Assembly: GCA_047921075.1 (NCBI GenBank)
Contig: JBLRWS010000003.1
Location: 1-64,000 of the forward strand
From: JBLRWS01 sp047921075
Lineage (GTDB): Bacteria; Bacteroidota; Rhodothermia; Balneolales; Balneolaceae
Length of the DNA: 64,000 nucleotides
Direction of reading: 5' to 3'
The translations under genes were made by a program, and so were the position numbers. Of the stretch, positions 8,042 to 16,241 are shown one piece after another; position 1 is the first letter of the stretch, and every line of letters begins with the position of its first letter. The notes beneath the pieces were generated by a model, which was not told where the DNA came from, made no database searches, and saw only the letters and a list, made by a program, of their open reading frames with translations.

Positions 8042-10310
8042 ACCCACGTTGTTGTTACGCTGGATGGCCGTCTGGCTGTTCGCACTTCCCGCTGTTACCG
8101 CCGCCCAAAACGCGGCACCCGATGAGTTTCCGCCCATGCCGGCGCAGATCAGTCACATGGAAGCCGACCTGCGCTTTTCCGATCCGCTGCTCATTGAAGG
8201 GGATGTTCGCTACGAGATGGTTACCCGCACGGCGGGAATCGATTCTCTGGTGTTTAACGCAACCGGTCTTGAGATCGAACGCGTTCTGGTTAATGACGAA
8301 GACGCACCGTTTCAGTTTAGCGGGCGGCACCTGATTGTGTATGTGGAATCGGAACAAGGTGCCGGTGAGCCGCTGGTTGCCGAACTGCGTTACCGGGCCG
8401 AACCGCGATTTGGTCTGCTGCGCAACCATCAGCAGACACTCTTTACCTCGCTGCTGCCGGATGCAGCCCAACATTGGCTGCCGGTACCCGACTCGCCGCA
8501 TGCACGGTTTACAACCGACATTTCCATCACCCACAACGCAGGTTTACAAGTGGTGGCGAACGGCAGAAACGTTGAAAGTACGGTGCTGAATGTAGACCGC
8601 GAGCTTACACGTTTTACAACGAACAGCGCCATTCCTGCAACGGCACTTTTCATCGCGATCGGTGAGTTTGAAACCGAATCACGCACTTTTGGCCGCTATC
8701 GGATTCACTTGCACACCGAGCAGGCCATGGAGCCGGCTGAACGGGACCGGCTCATCGAACTGGCCGATCAAACCGTTCGCCGCATGGAGCAGATGACCGG
8801 CCGCGATTATCCCTACCGCGATCTTCAACTTCTTTGGCTGCACGATCGCATGTGGGAAACCCGGCACGCGGCAGCGGGAGTGGTCGTGTTGGAAGGAGAT
8901 AGCCATCGTACGGCGCAACTTCGGTCGGGGGTAACCGCGCAGTGGGCAGGAGTGATGCTTCGGCCACTCAGCTGGCAGCACGCCGCGGCTGTGCAGTTTG
9001 TGCACGCTGTGATGCAAAATGAGTTTGAGGATGAGCAGCCGCCGGTTGATACGCTGCCGGAACATACCTACGATCTTCGGGATCCCGCTTATGATGGGGT
9101 CTGGAGAGCATCGGTAGATGAAAATGTACGTACTTCAGGATTGGTTGAACAGTCGCTTCGTGCACTGTTTAACGAGCACTACGAGGTAACCACCTGGTAC
9201 GATTTGGCCCGTTTTCTCTACGAACGAACGGGTCAGCCTGCATTTGACGAACCGCGGCCGGTATTGCCCAAAACAGATGTTGAAACGATGTATCGATACC
9301 GTGCGGTGATGACCGAGCGCGATGAGGATGGAGAACAGATGCAGGTAGAGATCCGTTTTGAAGCAGAGGGTGAGCCGCTGGATGAATTGGTTACGTTGCG
9401 GGTTACGGTACATACTTTTCGGGAGAGCACCACGAGTGAGATTACGTTCTCCGGTGCTGAAGACCGGGTAATGGTGCCGGTTAGTCCCGCTGTGGAGCGC
9501 GTATTGCTGGAGGTAGCCGATCGTGATGATGTCGTGCTTCTGGCCGAAAAACCGTTTCTGTTTTGGGTGAATCAACTTCAGCAGTCGGATGATGCCGCAT
9601 TGCGGGCCGAAGCAGCCGCAGGGCTTCGGAATCACTCACACGAGCGTGATCTGCAACTGGCATTGATGGATGTTATGCGTGGTGAATCCGATACGCAGGT
9701 GCTTGCCGAGCTGCTGCGCACACTGGGTACGGTAACCGACGGGGCAACCGGAACCGAGCAGACCTTCCTGGATCGGGCCCGGCAGGGGCAGGACGAAGAA
9801 ATTCAGCTTGCGGCCGTGGAAGCACTGGCCAATTACAGCGATCAGGCGCAGGTTCAGAATAGCCTGCAAACCTTGGCGCTGCGTGGAGAAACTACGGCCA
9901 TCCGTACCCGGTCGCTGCGGTCGCTGGCTGCGGTAACCGACCGTGAATCTTTTGCGGAATTTGCCCTTCGCAATAGCACCAATGAACAGATACTGCCTGT
10001 TGCCGGAACACTTCTTGGCCTGCTGGCTGAGAATGGCAACGAAGAGGTGGCCGCCGATCTGGCAATTACCTTCACCAGCCCGGAGTTTCCCGATTTACTA
10101 CGCCGGCAATCGCTCTCTCTGTTGATGGAGCTCGACGCCGAACTTGTGAACTGGAGCGAACGGTTCGATTCGCTGCTGGGCGATCGGGATCCGCGAATCC
10201 GGCATCAGCTGATCGGTGCACTGGACAAGCTTTCACCGCAAGAGCAAGAAGCGATCCGCCGTCGAATTTTTAATGAAGAGTTTGATGAGCGGGTATTGAG
10301 CCGACTGTAG
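8034..10310 (+). CDS. M1-peptidase-like exported protein with HEAT repeats, catalytic motifs absent
   Basis: A 758-residue exported protein with a signal peptide ending near AVTAAQ (about residue 25). Residues 35-440 have the layout of an M1 (aminopeptidase N-like) metallopeptidase: a beta-sandwich N-domain followed by a segment beginning RMEQMTGRDYPYRDLQLLWL. The expected GAMEN exopeptidase motif is replaced by AAGVVVLEGD, and no HExxH zinc motif is present where the HELAHQW helix should be (TAQWAGVMLRP). The C-terminal third (about 540-755) is made of alpha-helical HEAT-like repeats, as in M1 proteins. I infer a non-catalytic relative, perhaps a binding or scaffold protein. The start overlaps hisN. 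Confidence 0.7.
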   Translation: MNKPTLLLRWMAVWLFALPAVTAAQNAAPDEFPPMPAQISHMEADLRFSDPLLIEGDVRYEMVTRTAGIDSLVFNATGLEIERVLVNDEDAPFQFSGRHLIVYVESEQGAGEPLVAELRYRAEPRFGLLRNHQQTLFTSLLPDAAQHWLPVPDSPHARFTTDISITHNAGLQVVANGRNVESTVLNVDRELTRFTTNSAIPATALFIAIGEFETESRTFGRYRIHLHTEQAMEPAERDRLIELADQTVRRMEQMTGRDYPYRDLQLLWLHDRMWETRHAAAGVVVLEGDSHRTAQLRSGVTAQWAGVMLRPLSWQHAAAVQFVHAVMQNEFEDEQPPVDTLPEHTYDLRDPAYDGVWRASVDENVRTSGLVEQSLRALFNEHYEVTTWYDLARFLYERTGQPAFDEPRPVLPKTDVETMYRYRAVMTERDEDGEQMQVEIRFEAEGEPLDELVTLRVTVHTFRESTTSEITFSGAEDRVMVPVSPAVERVLLEVADRDDVVLLAEKPFLFWVNQLQQSDDAALRAEAAAGLRNHSHERDLQLALMDVMRGESDTQVLAELLRTLGTVTDGATGTEQTFLDRARQGQDEEIQLAAVEALANYSDQAQVQNSLQTLALRGETTAIRTRSLRSLAAVTDRESFAEFALRNSTNEQILPVAGTLLGLLAENGNEEVAADLAITFTSPEFPDLLRRQSLSLLMELDAELVNWSERFDSLLGDRDPRIRHQLIGALDKLSPQEQEAIRRRIFNEEFDERVLSRL

Positions 10311-10326
10311 CGTCCGGGGGTGGCTA

Positions 10327-11244
10327 TCACTGAAAATTAACCTCATCAGGCTCGATCAGTGCCGCAAGATCGTACCCGTTGTGATTGGATACCGCTGCGT
10401 ACCAATATCCATCCCATTTCCACGAAAGCACGTGCATCCCGTCGATATTTTTGACATGAAAATCCTTGTCGGTTCGGCAGACATCCACGGCTTCCTTATC
10501 GCGATGCAGCTGTTTGGATGATTCGAGTGCATCTACGTGGAAGGCAAAAATGTAGACATGCTCGTTGATGGACTCCTGATGGAATTCAAACACCGGGATG
10601 TGATGTCCGTTTACAAAATCAGCCATGTAAATAGCCGACATCAAGGCGCCATCAACATTGGGCACATGAATAGGATAAGAGAGCTCGTGGTGCAGCACCT
10701 CGTAGGCGTGCTGCATGGATGCCGGTATGATGGAGGATGTTGCAACCTCCGGCAGAGCTGTGCGATTGTTAAAATGGGAGAGTGCCATCTGCTCCAAATT
10801 GTAATGATCGAGCGTGCGGCTCTGCATAACACGCTCCAGAAATTGAATAGTGAGGATCGAGAAAAAGAGAATGACGGCCGCTGCGGCCACGTAGCGCATC
10901 GGCTTTGCAAGAGAGAAGAAGCGGGTTTTGGACGGATTTGCGGTTTCTCCCGGTGGCGTGTCGGTCATCCACCGGTTGGAGTCGATTTCTTTGTGTGCCT
11001 GCTCTTCCCACTCCAGGTCGCGCAGCATGGAGTGGACTTTGGACCGTAATTGAGGGGGGGCCGGATGGCGGGGAAGCTTATGTTTAATGACCTGTTTCAG
11101 GTGCATCATGCTTTCGTATTCCGCTTGTACAACCTGGTCGGTTTGGATGTATGCAAAAAACGCTTCTTTCTCTTCCGCAGACGCCTCATTGTCTACGATA
11201 AATGGAATAAGTTTAAGCGCTTTTTTTCGATCCAGTTTCAGCAT
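10327..11244 (-). CDS. Anti-sigma-factor-like single-pass membrane protein
   Basis: A 305-residue protein with a cytoplasmic N-terminal helical domain (about 1-75), one membrane helix (about 117-137) and a periplasmic domain (about 140-305). The N-terminus, beginning LDRKKALKLIPFIVDNEAS, follows the pattern of anti-sigma domains. It lacks the HxxxCxxC zinc motif seen in ZAS proteins. No sigma factor gene adjoins it: the neighbours are the M1-like gene, convergent 16 bases away, and icd. The periplasmic part is unrecognised. Anti-sigma function is therefore an inference from topology. Confidence 0.5.
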   Translation of the reverse strand: MLKLDRKKALKLIPFIVDNEASAEEKEAFFAYIQTDQVVQAEYESMMHLKQVIKHKLPRHPAPPQLRSKVHSMLRDLEWEEQAHKEIDSNRWMTDTPPGETANPSKTRFFSLAKPMRYVAAAAVILFFSILTIQFLERVMQSRTLDHYNLEQMALSHFNNRTALPEVATSSIIPASMQHAYEVLHHELSYPIHVPNVDGALMSAIYMADFVNGHHIPVFEFHQESINEHVYIFAFHVDALESSKQLHRDKEAVDVCRTDKDFHVKNIDGMHVLSWKWDGYWYAAVSNHNGYDLAALIEPDEVNFQ

Positions 11245-11429
11245 AATCGAATCGGCTAATTCGATACCGCCTCCGGAAGAATATCCGGCTCAGCAATACC
11301 TGAATAAGAGCAGCATCACAAACATCCCCCGAAAAAAGACGGAAATGTTGCAGATGTCATTGAAAATAAACGGATGCAGCGTGGCAATCATTCCAAACAG
11401 CGGTGCACGATTTCCATGCCGCAAAAAGA

Positions 11430-11464
11430 AAAAGCCCCGAATATGAACCATAATCGGGGCTTTT
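11430..11464 (-). terminator. Rho-independent terminator downstream of icd
   Basis: Perfect inverted repeat AAAAGCCCCGA / TCGGGGCTTTT with a 13-base loop. Read on the minus strand it sits just after the icd stop (11484) and is followed by a CTTTTTCTTTTT tract. Confidence 0.85.
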
Positions 11465-11483
11465 GAAGCAGATAGAGAAAAAG

Positions 11484-12731
11484 TTACATGCTGCTGATAA
11501 TTTCTTCTCCGAATTCGGAGCATTTCAGCAACGTGGCGCCGTCCATCAGCCGCTCAAAGTCGTAGGTTACCCGCTTGTTGCTGATCGCTTTCTCGATGCC
11601 GTTTTCAACCAGTTCGGCGGCTTCGTTCCAGCCCAGATATTTCAGCATCATTACGGCAGAAAGAATCAGCGAACCGGGGTTCACCTTATCTTGCCCGGTA
11701 TATTTCGGAGCGGTGCCGTGTGTGGCTTCGAATACGGCAATGCCGGAGTCGTAATTGATATTGGCACCGGGAGCAATTCCGATACCGCCCACGCAGGCCG
11801 CCAGAGCGTCAGAAATATAATCGCCGTTCAAGTTCATGGTGGCAATCACATCATACTCGGCCGGACGTGTAAGAATCTGCTGCAGAAAGGCGTCGGCAAT
11901 CACATCTTTAACCACAATGCCGTTGGGCAGTTTGCACCACGGCCCGCCGTCAATCTCCTTGGCGCCGAACTCCTCTTTAGCCAGCTCGTATCCCCAGTTT
12001 TTGAAGCTGCCTTCCGTAAATTTCATGATGTTGCCTTTGTGAACCAGTGTCACGCTGTCGCGCTTCTGTTCGATGGCGTAATTGATGGCCGCGCGAACCA
12101 GTCGTTGGGTTCCCTCAATTGAAATGGGCTTAATGCCGATAGACGAAGATTCAGGGAAGCGAATGTTGGTGGTTCCCATCTCATTGACAAGAAAATCGAT
12201 CATCTTCTTGTTCTCGTCCGTTCCGGTCTGATACTCAATTCCGGCATAGATATCTTCCGTATTCTCGCGGAAAATGACCATATCGGTGAGTTCCGGCTGA
12301 CGCACCGGGCTTGGGGTTCCGGTGAAATATTTGACCGGACGCACGCAGGCAAAAAGATCCAGTTTTTGGCGAATTGCCACATTCAACGATCGAATGCCAC
12401 CGCCAACCGGTGTGGTAAGCGGGCCTTTGATGCCGACCAGATAATGCTCAAACGCTTTCAGGGTATCTTCGGGCAGCCAGTCGTCGTTCCCATATACCTC
12501 AAGTGCCTTTTCGCCGGCGTATACTTCGAACCAGTTAATTTTTTTGCTGCCGTTATACGCTTTCTTCACAGCGCTGTCCACCACATGCTTCATCACGGGG
12601 GAGATATCGATTCCGATGCCGTCGCCTTCGATGAATGGAATGATGGGGTCGTTGCCTACCTGAAGCTTTCCGTTCTCATCTTTTTTGATGATGGTGCCTT
12701 CGGTTGGCGCGTCCAGTTTTTCAAAATTCAT
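11484..12731 (-). CDS. icd: Isocitrate dehydrogenase (NADP-dependent)
   Basis: TCA-cycle enzyme converting isocitrate to 2-oxoglutarate. The 415-residue length and sequence match the bacterial homodimeric (E. coli-like) class. Visible hallmarks are FIEGDGIGIDISP, the active-site GGGIRSLNVAIRQ with S115 corresponding to the serine phosphorylated by AceK in E. coli, the VIFRENTEDIYAGIE block, and NGDYISDALAACVGG near the cofactor site. It is a single-gene unit: its own terminator lies downstream and a 139-base divergent promoter region separates it from the serine hydrolase. No aceK is seen here. Confidence 0.96.
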   Translation of the reverse strand: MNFEKLDAPTEGTIIKKDENGKLQVGNDPIIPFIEGDGIGIDISPVMKHVVDSAVKKAYNGSKKINWFEVYAGEKALEVYGNDDWLPEDTLKAFEHYLVGIKGPLTTPVGGGIRSLNVAIRQKLDLFACVRPVKYFTGTPSPVRQPELTDMVIFRENTEDIYAGIEYQTGTDENKKMIDFLVNEMGTTNIRFPESSSIGIKPISIEGTQRLVRAAINYAIEQKRDSVTLVHKGNIMKFTEGSFKNWGYELAKEEFGAKEIDGGPWCKLPNGIVVKDVIADAFLQQILTRPAEYDVIATMNLNGDYISDALAACVGGIGIAPGANINYDSGIAVFEATHGTAPKYTGQDKVNPGSLILSAVMMLKYLGWNEAAELVENGIEKAISNKRVTYDFERLMDGATLLKCSEFGEEIISSM

Positions 12732-12870
12732 GCTTTTCAGTGTTTAGGTTAGCATTATCTGTCGGCCTAATAATAACGAAAATTTGCCGATTGTGCTGAG
12801 GATAAACGCAGCAAAGAAATTCAGCGAAACTCTTGTTATGCTGAACTTTTAACATCTTCGAAGTCAGATT

Positions 12871-14151
12871 TTGGCTATCCTTGGTAAAGAGTTTTACCAG
12901 AGTCAGAAAGCACACCCCGCTGCCATACATCGAAAGTCTGTGATCCGAATTATCCCACTATTTCTCTTATTGATCGTTGTTTTTGGAGCGTATCTGGCAT
13001 TTGTCGATGTCAAGCCGGAGCCGAATACAATTGAGCCTGTTCCTGAACCCGAAGAGTGGGTAATGGACGAATCTTTGGCCACCTATCTGGAGCAGTTTGA
13101 ACACGATTTTGAAGATGGGCTAAACCTCCAGAGCATCCCCGGCGCAGCGGTTGCCATTGTGAAAGATGGCCGGGTTGTATATCAAAAAGGGTTTGGAATG
13201 AAAGAGGCCGGGAAGCCCGGAGCAGTAGATGAACATACCGTATTCCGTTTGGGAAGTGTTTCCAAAGGGTTTGCATCCGTTCTGACAGGAGTACTGGTAG
13301 AAGAAGGGGTTGTACACTGGGAGGATCCCGTGTTCCGCTATCTGGAGGATTTTAGACTGATTGATCCGGAGCAAACCGACCGGGTGCAGATCAGGCATTT
13401 GCTATCTCACACATCCGGATTGCCGCGTCATGCGTATACGAATTTGGTGGAAGACGGTCTTCCCCTGGAACGCATTATTCCCCGATTTTCGCAAGTTCCT
13501 TTAATTTCGAAGGAAGGCGAGCAACTTGCTTATCAGAATGCGGCATATTCGGCAATCGAAAAAGTACTGGAAGCCCAAACCGGTACCGGCTTTGATGTAC
13601 TATTGGACGAAAAGCTGTTCAAACCGCTGGCGATGAATCACTCATCGTCAAGCTACGACGGGATACGAATATCCGAGAATAAAGCGCTGCCTCATGTGTA
13701 TCATTCCCGTTCGCAGGGACGCGTTCCCATCCCCATTTCTCAGAAGTATTACAATGCGGTTTCTTCCGGCGGAATCAACGCCTCTGCATCAGATATGGGA
13801 AAGTGGCTTCAATTGTTGACAGGCTATTTTCCCGACGTAATCTCGACGGAGACGCTTCAGGAAATTTATAATCCGTTAGCGACCATCCACAACCGGCGGT
13901 TCAGCAGATATTGGGATAACGTGAACCAATCGCACTATGCCATGGGATGGAGAGTACTCGATAATGATGGGCAAAAGGTCGTTTACCACGGAGGATATGT
14001 AAACGGATACCGCAGCGAGATTGCATTCGATCCCGAAGAGGGGATAGGAATCTGTATTCTCATCAATACCAACTCAAGCTATCCGTTAACAGTGATCCCT
14101 GATTTCTTCAACCATTTCAAATCAAACTCTCCGGACGGTCTGTCAGAGTGA
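12871..14151 (+). CDS. Serine hydrolase, class C beta-lactamase/CubicO family
   Basis: Membrane-anchored penicillin-binding-protein-fold hydrolase of up to 426 residues. Counted from the TTG at 12871, the catalytic elements are S129-x-x-K132 (GSVSKG), Y221-x-N223 (YQNAAY) and a C-terminal HGG triad (VYHGGYVNG). An N-terminal hydrophobic helix (about 27-45) anchors it outside the cytoplasm. The start is uncertain: GTG at 12940 would begin just before this helix and may be preferable. The natural substrate is unknown; esterases, D-aminopeptidases and beta-lactamases share this fold. A second, only distantly similar family member lies at 29650-31200. Confidence 0.85.
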   Translation: MAILGKEFYQSQKAHPAAIHRKSVIRIIPLFLLLIVVFGAYLAFVDVKPEPNTIEPVPEPEEWVMDESLATYLEQFEHDFEDGLNLQSIPGAAVAIVKDGRVVYQKGFGMKEAGKPGAVDEHTVFRLGSVSKGFASVLTGVLVEEGVVHWEDPVFRYLEDFRLIDPEQTDRVQIRHLLSHTSGLPRHAYTNLVEDGLPLERIIPRFSQVPLISKEGEQLAYQNAAYSAIEKVLEAQTGTGFDVLLDEKLFKPLAMNHSSSSYDGIRISENKALPHVYHSRSQGRVPIPISQKYYNAVSSGGINASASDMGKWLQLLTGYFPDVISTETLQEIYNPLATIHNRRFSRYWDNVNQSHYAMGWRVLDNDGQKVVYHGGYVNGYRSEIAFDPEEGIGICILINTNSSYPLTVIPDFFNHFKSNSPDGLSE

Positions 14152-14475
14152 TGTTACATCACTCGAATGAACCGCTCTTACCTTCCGATGGTGGCCACTC
14201 TGGCCAATGTCTGACTTATGACAAACAGAATGGAGAGTTCGGATGGGAGATCACCTTGCGGGAAAAACCACATGCCATAACCGTTGTGGGTTTTCACCCA
14301 CGTATCTGCAGCCATTCGTTAATCCCGGTGATGATCGAATTTGCAATGGATTTTTTAAAAGTACGTTCCATCTACAGGCGGCAGGTTGATCCTACACGGC
14401 CTTATGTTAGAAAATCGATTTTATTTATTCAGCGCACCATTTTTGCAGCAATTTAAGTAGTTTCCCCCCTTCCTT
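14152..14475. other. Intergenic stretch with a doubtful 102-codon ORF
   Basis: These 324 bases between the serine hydrolase and the porin contain one plus-strand ORF (14148-14456) that overlaps the serine-hydrolase stop. Its translation resembles no family I know and its composition is unlike neighbouring genes, so I do not call it a gene. A promoter for the porin is expected here but I see no clear motif. Confidence 0.4.
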
Positions 14476-15864
14476 ATGTACCCGTTATATCGATTCAATA
14501 TGAAGCTACGAACCGTATCGCTCGTCATTTTTTTCTCTCTTTTGATGGTGGTTCACGCAGTGGCCCGGCAAAACCTTGAAGATTCTGCCGGTCTTACGGC
14601 ACACCACTATGCAGAAAGGTTAATAACCGATGAGGCCCGGGGGGGCGACTCATTAAACCGGCAAGGCACTTCGGAAGTACGCCCGTTTTTCCGGTCGCTT
14701 TCGGATGCACTGGCCAACGGCGAGATCACCCTGTTTTTTCGGCCCCGTGCCGAATTTGTATCGCAGGATTTGGTCCAAAATGCCGAAGCGGTTACCCATC
14801 GTTTGCAGCTCGGGTACACCACGGCGGACCTATACGGATTCTCCGGCCATGTGGATTTTATCCACTCGTTCGCCTACACCCCAAAGCGTTTCAACGCAGC
14901 AGGGCTGAACAACCGTCCCGAACGGGCCGTGGTGGCCGATCCAAAACTGACGGTATTGAACCAGATGTTTGCGGCGTTCTATGATGAGGCTTCCCATACG
15001 CGGGCTCAGGTTGGCCGGCAGCGTTTAATTTTAGATGATGCACGGTTTATAGGCAATGTGGGGTGGCGCCAAAATGAACAGACAGTGGATGGGGTGGTGC
15101 TGGAATCCGGCGTCGGAATCGAACATCTCAGAGCGCACTACAGCTATTTTTGGCAGGTAAACCGCGTGCTGGGCCCGCAGCATCCCGCCGGCATTTTTGA
15201 TTCGGACAGCCATCTTTTGAACGTTTCGTATGCAGGGCTGCCATTTACAACCGTTACAGGCTACGGCTACTTCCTCAGCTTTTCCGGCCAGCAACGGTCG
15301 CTCTCATCCGATACCTACGGTGGGTCTGTTCAAAGCCGATTTCCGATGCTGAATGATCGTTTCGAGCTGGATCTTCATCTTTCGTACGCCAGGCAAGAGT
15401 CAGCCAGCGGGCTGGAGGCACAGCGTGGTGCCTCGGCCGATTATTACCGGGCCGGCGGTTCTATCCACAAGCCATCGGTTGCGCACGTGGGCATTACCTA
15501 TGAACAGCTTGGCAGCGGGGGAGACCAATTCTCATTTAACACACCGCTTGCCACGCTTCATGCGCATCAGGGCTGGGCCGATCAGTTGCTTGCGACACCG
15601 GTGGAGGGAATACGCGACCTGCACGTTTTTGGATCGCTGCAACTTCCGGCCGATGTAACCTTATTTGGCCGCTTCCATTGGTTTTCGACCGACTCGGACT
15701 CGCAATTGCTGGCTCGCGAGTTGAACCTTTCGGCGTCCAAAAAAATATCGCAAATGTGGTCGGTTCTGCTAAAGTATGCCGATTTTTGGACGGCTAATGA
15801 TGCCACGCCAATCCCATTGCGCGATACCCGGAAATTTTGGATTCAGATGGAGTTTCGTTTTTGA
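14476..15864 (+). CDS. Alginate-export (AlgE)-like outer-membrane porin
   Basis: Predicted 462-residue outer-membrane beta-barrel. A signal peptide (MKLRTVSLVIFFSLLMV, cleaved near AVARQ) begins at a second ATG at 14500, a likelier start than 14476. The mature part has short alternating aromatic/hydrophobic strands with polar turns, typical of a barrel, and it ends in the aromatic MEFRF expected for BAM recognition. The pattern FFRPRAEFVSQD...RLQLGYTT...RAQVGRQRLILDDARFIGNVGWRQNEQTVDG is characteristic of the alginate-export/OprE-like family. Substrate is unknown; no polysaccharide genes adjoin it. Confidence 0.75.
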   Translation: MYPLYRFNMKLRTVSLVIFFSLLMVVHAVARQNLEDSAGLTAHHYAERLITDEARGGDSLNRQGTSEVRPFFRSLSDALANGEITLFFRPRAEFVSQDLVQNAEAVTHRLQLGYTTADLYGFSGHVDFIHSFAYTPKRFNAAGLNNRPERAVVADPKLTVLNQMFAAFYDEASHTRAQVGRQRLILDDARFIGNVGWRQNEQTVDGVVLESGVGIEHLRAHYSYFWQVNRVLGPQHPAGIFDSDSHLLNVSYAGLPFTTVTGYGYFLSFSGQQRSLSSDTYGGSVQSRFPMLNDRFELDLHLSYARQESASGLEAQRGASADYYRAGGSIHKPSVAHVGITYEQLGSGGDQFSFNTPLATLHAHQGWADQLLATPVEGIRDLHVFGSLQLPADVTLFGRFHWFSTDSDSQLLARELNLSASKKISQMWSVLLKYADFWTANDATPIPLRDTRKFWIQMEFRF

Positions 15865-16010
15865 GGAGGAGTTGAAACGGCGACCAAATGAACTTGCGCA
15901 GAATGTGCGGTACTCATTTAGTTCTCCAAAAAAACTGCAAACTTCCATCCTCAAATGGTATCTTATACGCAAGCGGAAACCGATTCGTTAATTCACTAAA
16001 AAGGTGCGTC

Positions 16011-16214
16011 ATGATTAAACCGATGTTTGGCCACAGGCCCAAGCCCAGGCGATTTAACATGCCTTTACGGTATTATAATCCCGAAGAAGAGGAGAAACGA
16101 AAACGCCGTATCCGTATCGAAATCAAACGCCGCCGCCGACCGGCACAGGGTCGCCGCGTGCTGGCCATGGCGGTTGGGCTTTTTATTGTGGTGTTGATTA
16201 TCGCCATGTTGTAA
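16011..16214 (+). CDS. Small, very basic single-pass membrane protein
   Basis: A 67-residue protein starting at the ATG at 16011, preceded by AAAAAGGTG. The longer ORF from 15888 adds residues without protein-like character. A central run of arginines and lysines (about residues 25-47, including KRRIRIEIKRRRR) is followed by a C-terminal membrane helix (about 49-67). It ends 27 bases before mutL and may be co-transcribed. I do not recognise the family. Orientation is probably N-inside by the positive-inside rule, with the basic segment against the inner face of the membrane. Confidence 0.6.
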   Translation: MIKPMFGHRPKPRRFNMPLRYYNPEEEEKRKRRIRIEIKRRRRPAQGRRVLAMAVGLFIVVLIIAML

Positions 16215-16241
16215 CATCCTAAAAAACGGTTACCAGTACAC

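Noticed and set aside
14148..14456. 102-codon hypothetical ORF after the serine hydrolase
   Set aside because: Overlaps the stop of the previous gene, has no recognisable features and atypical composition.
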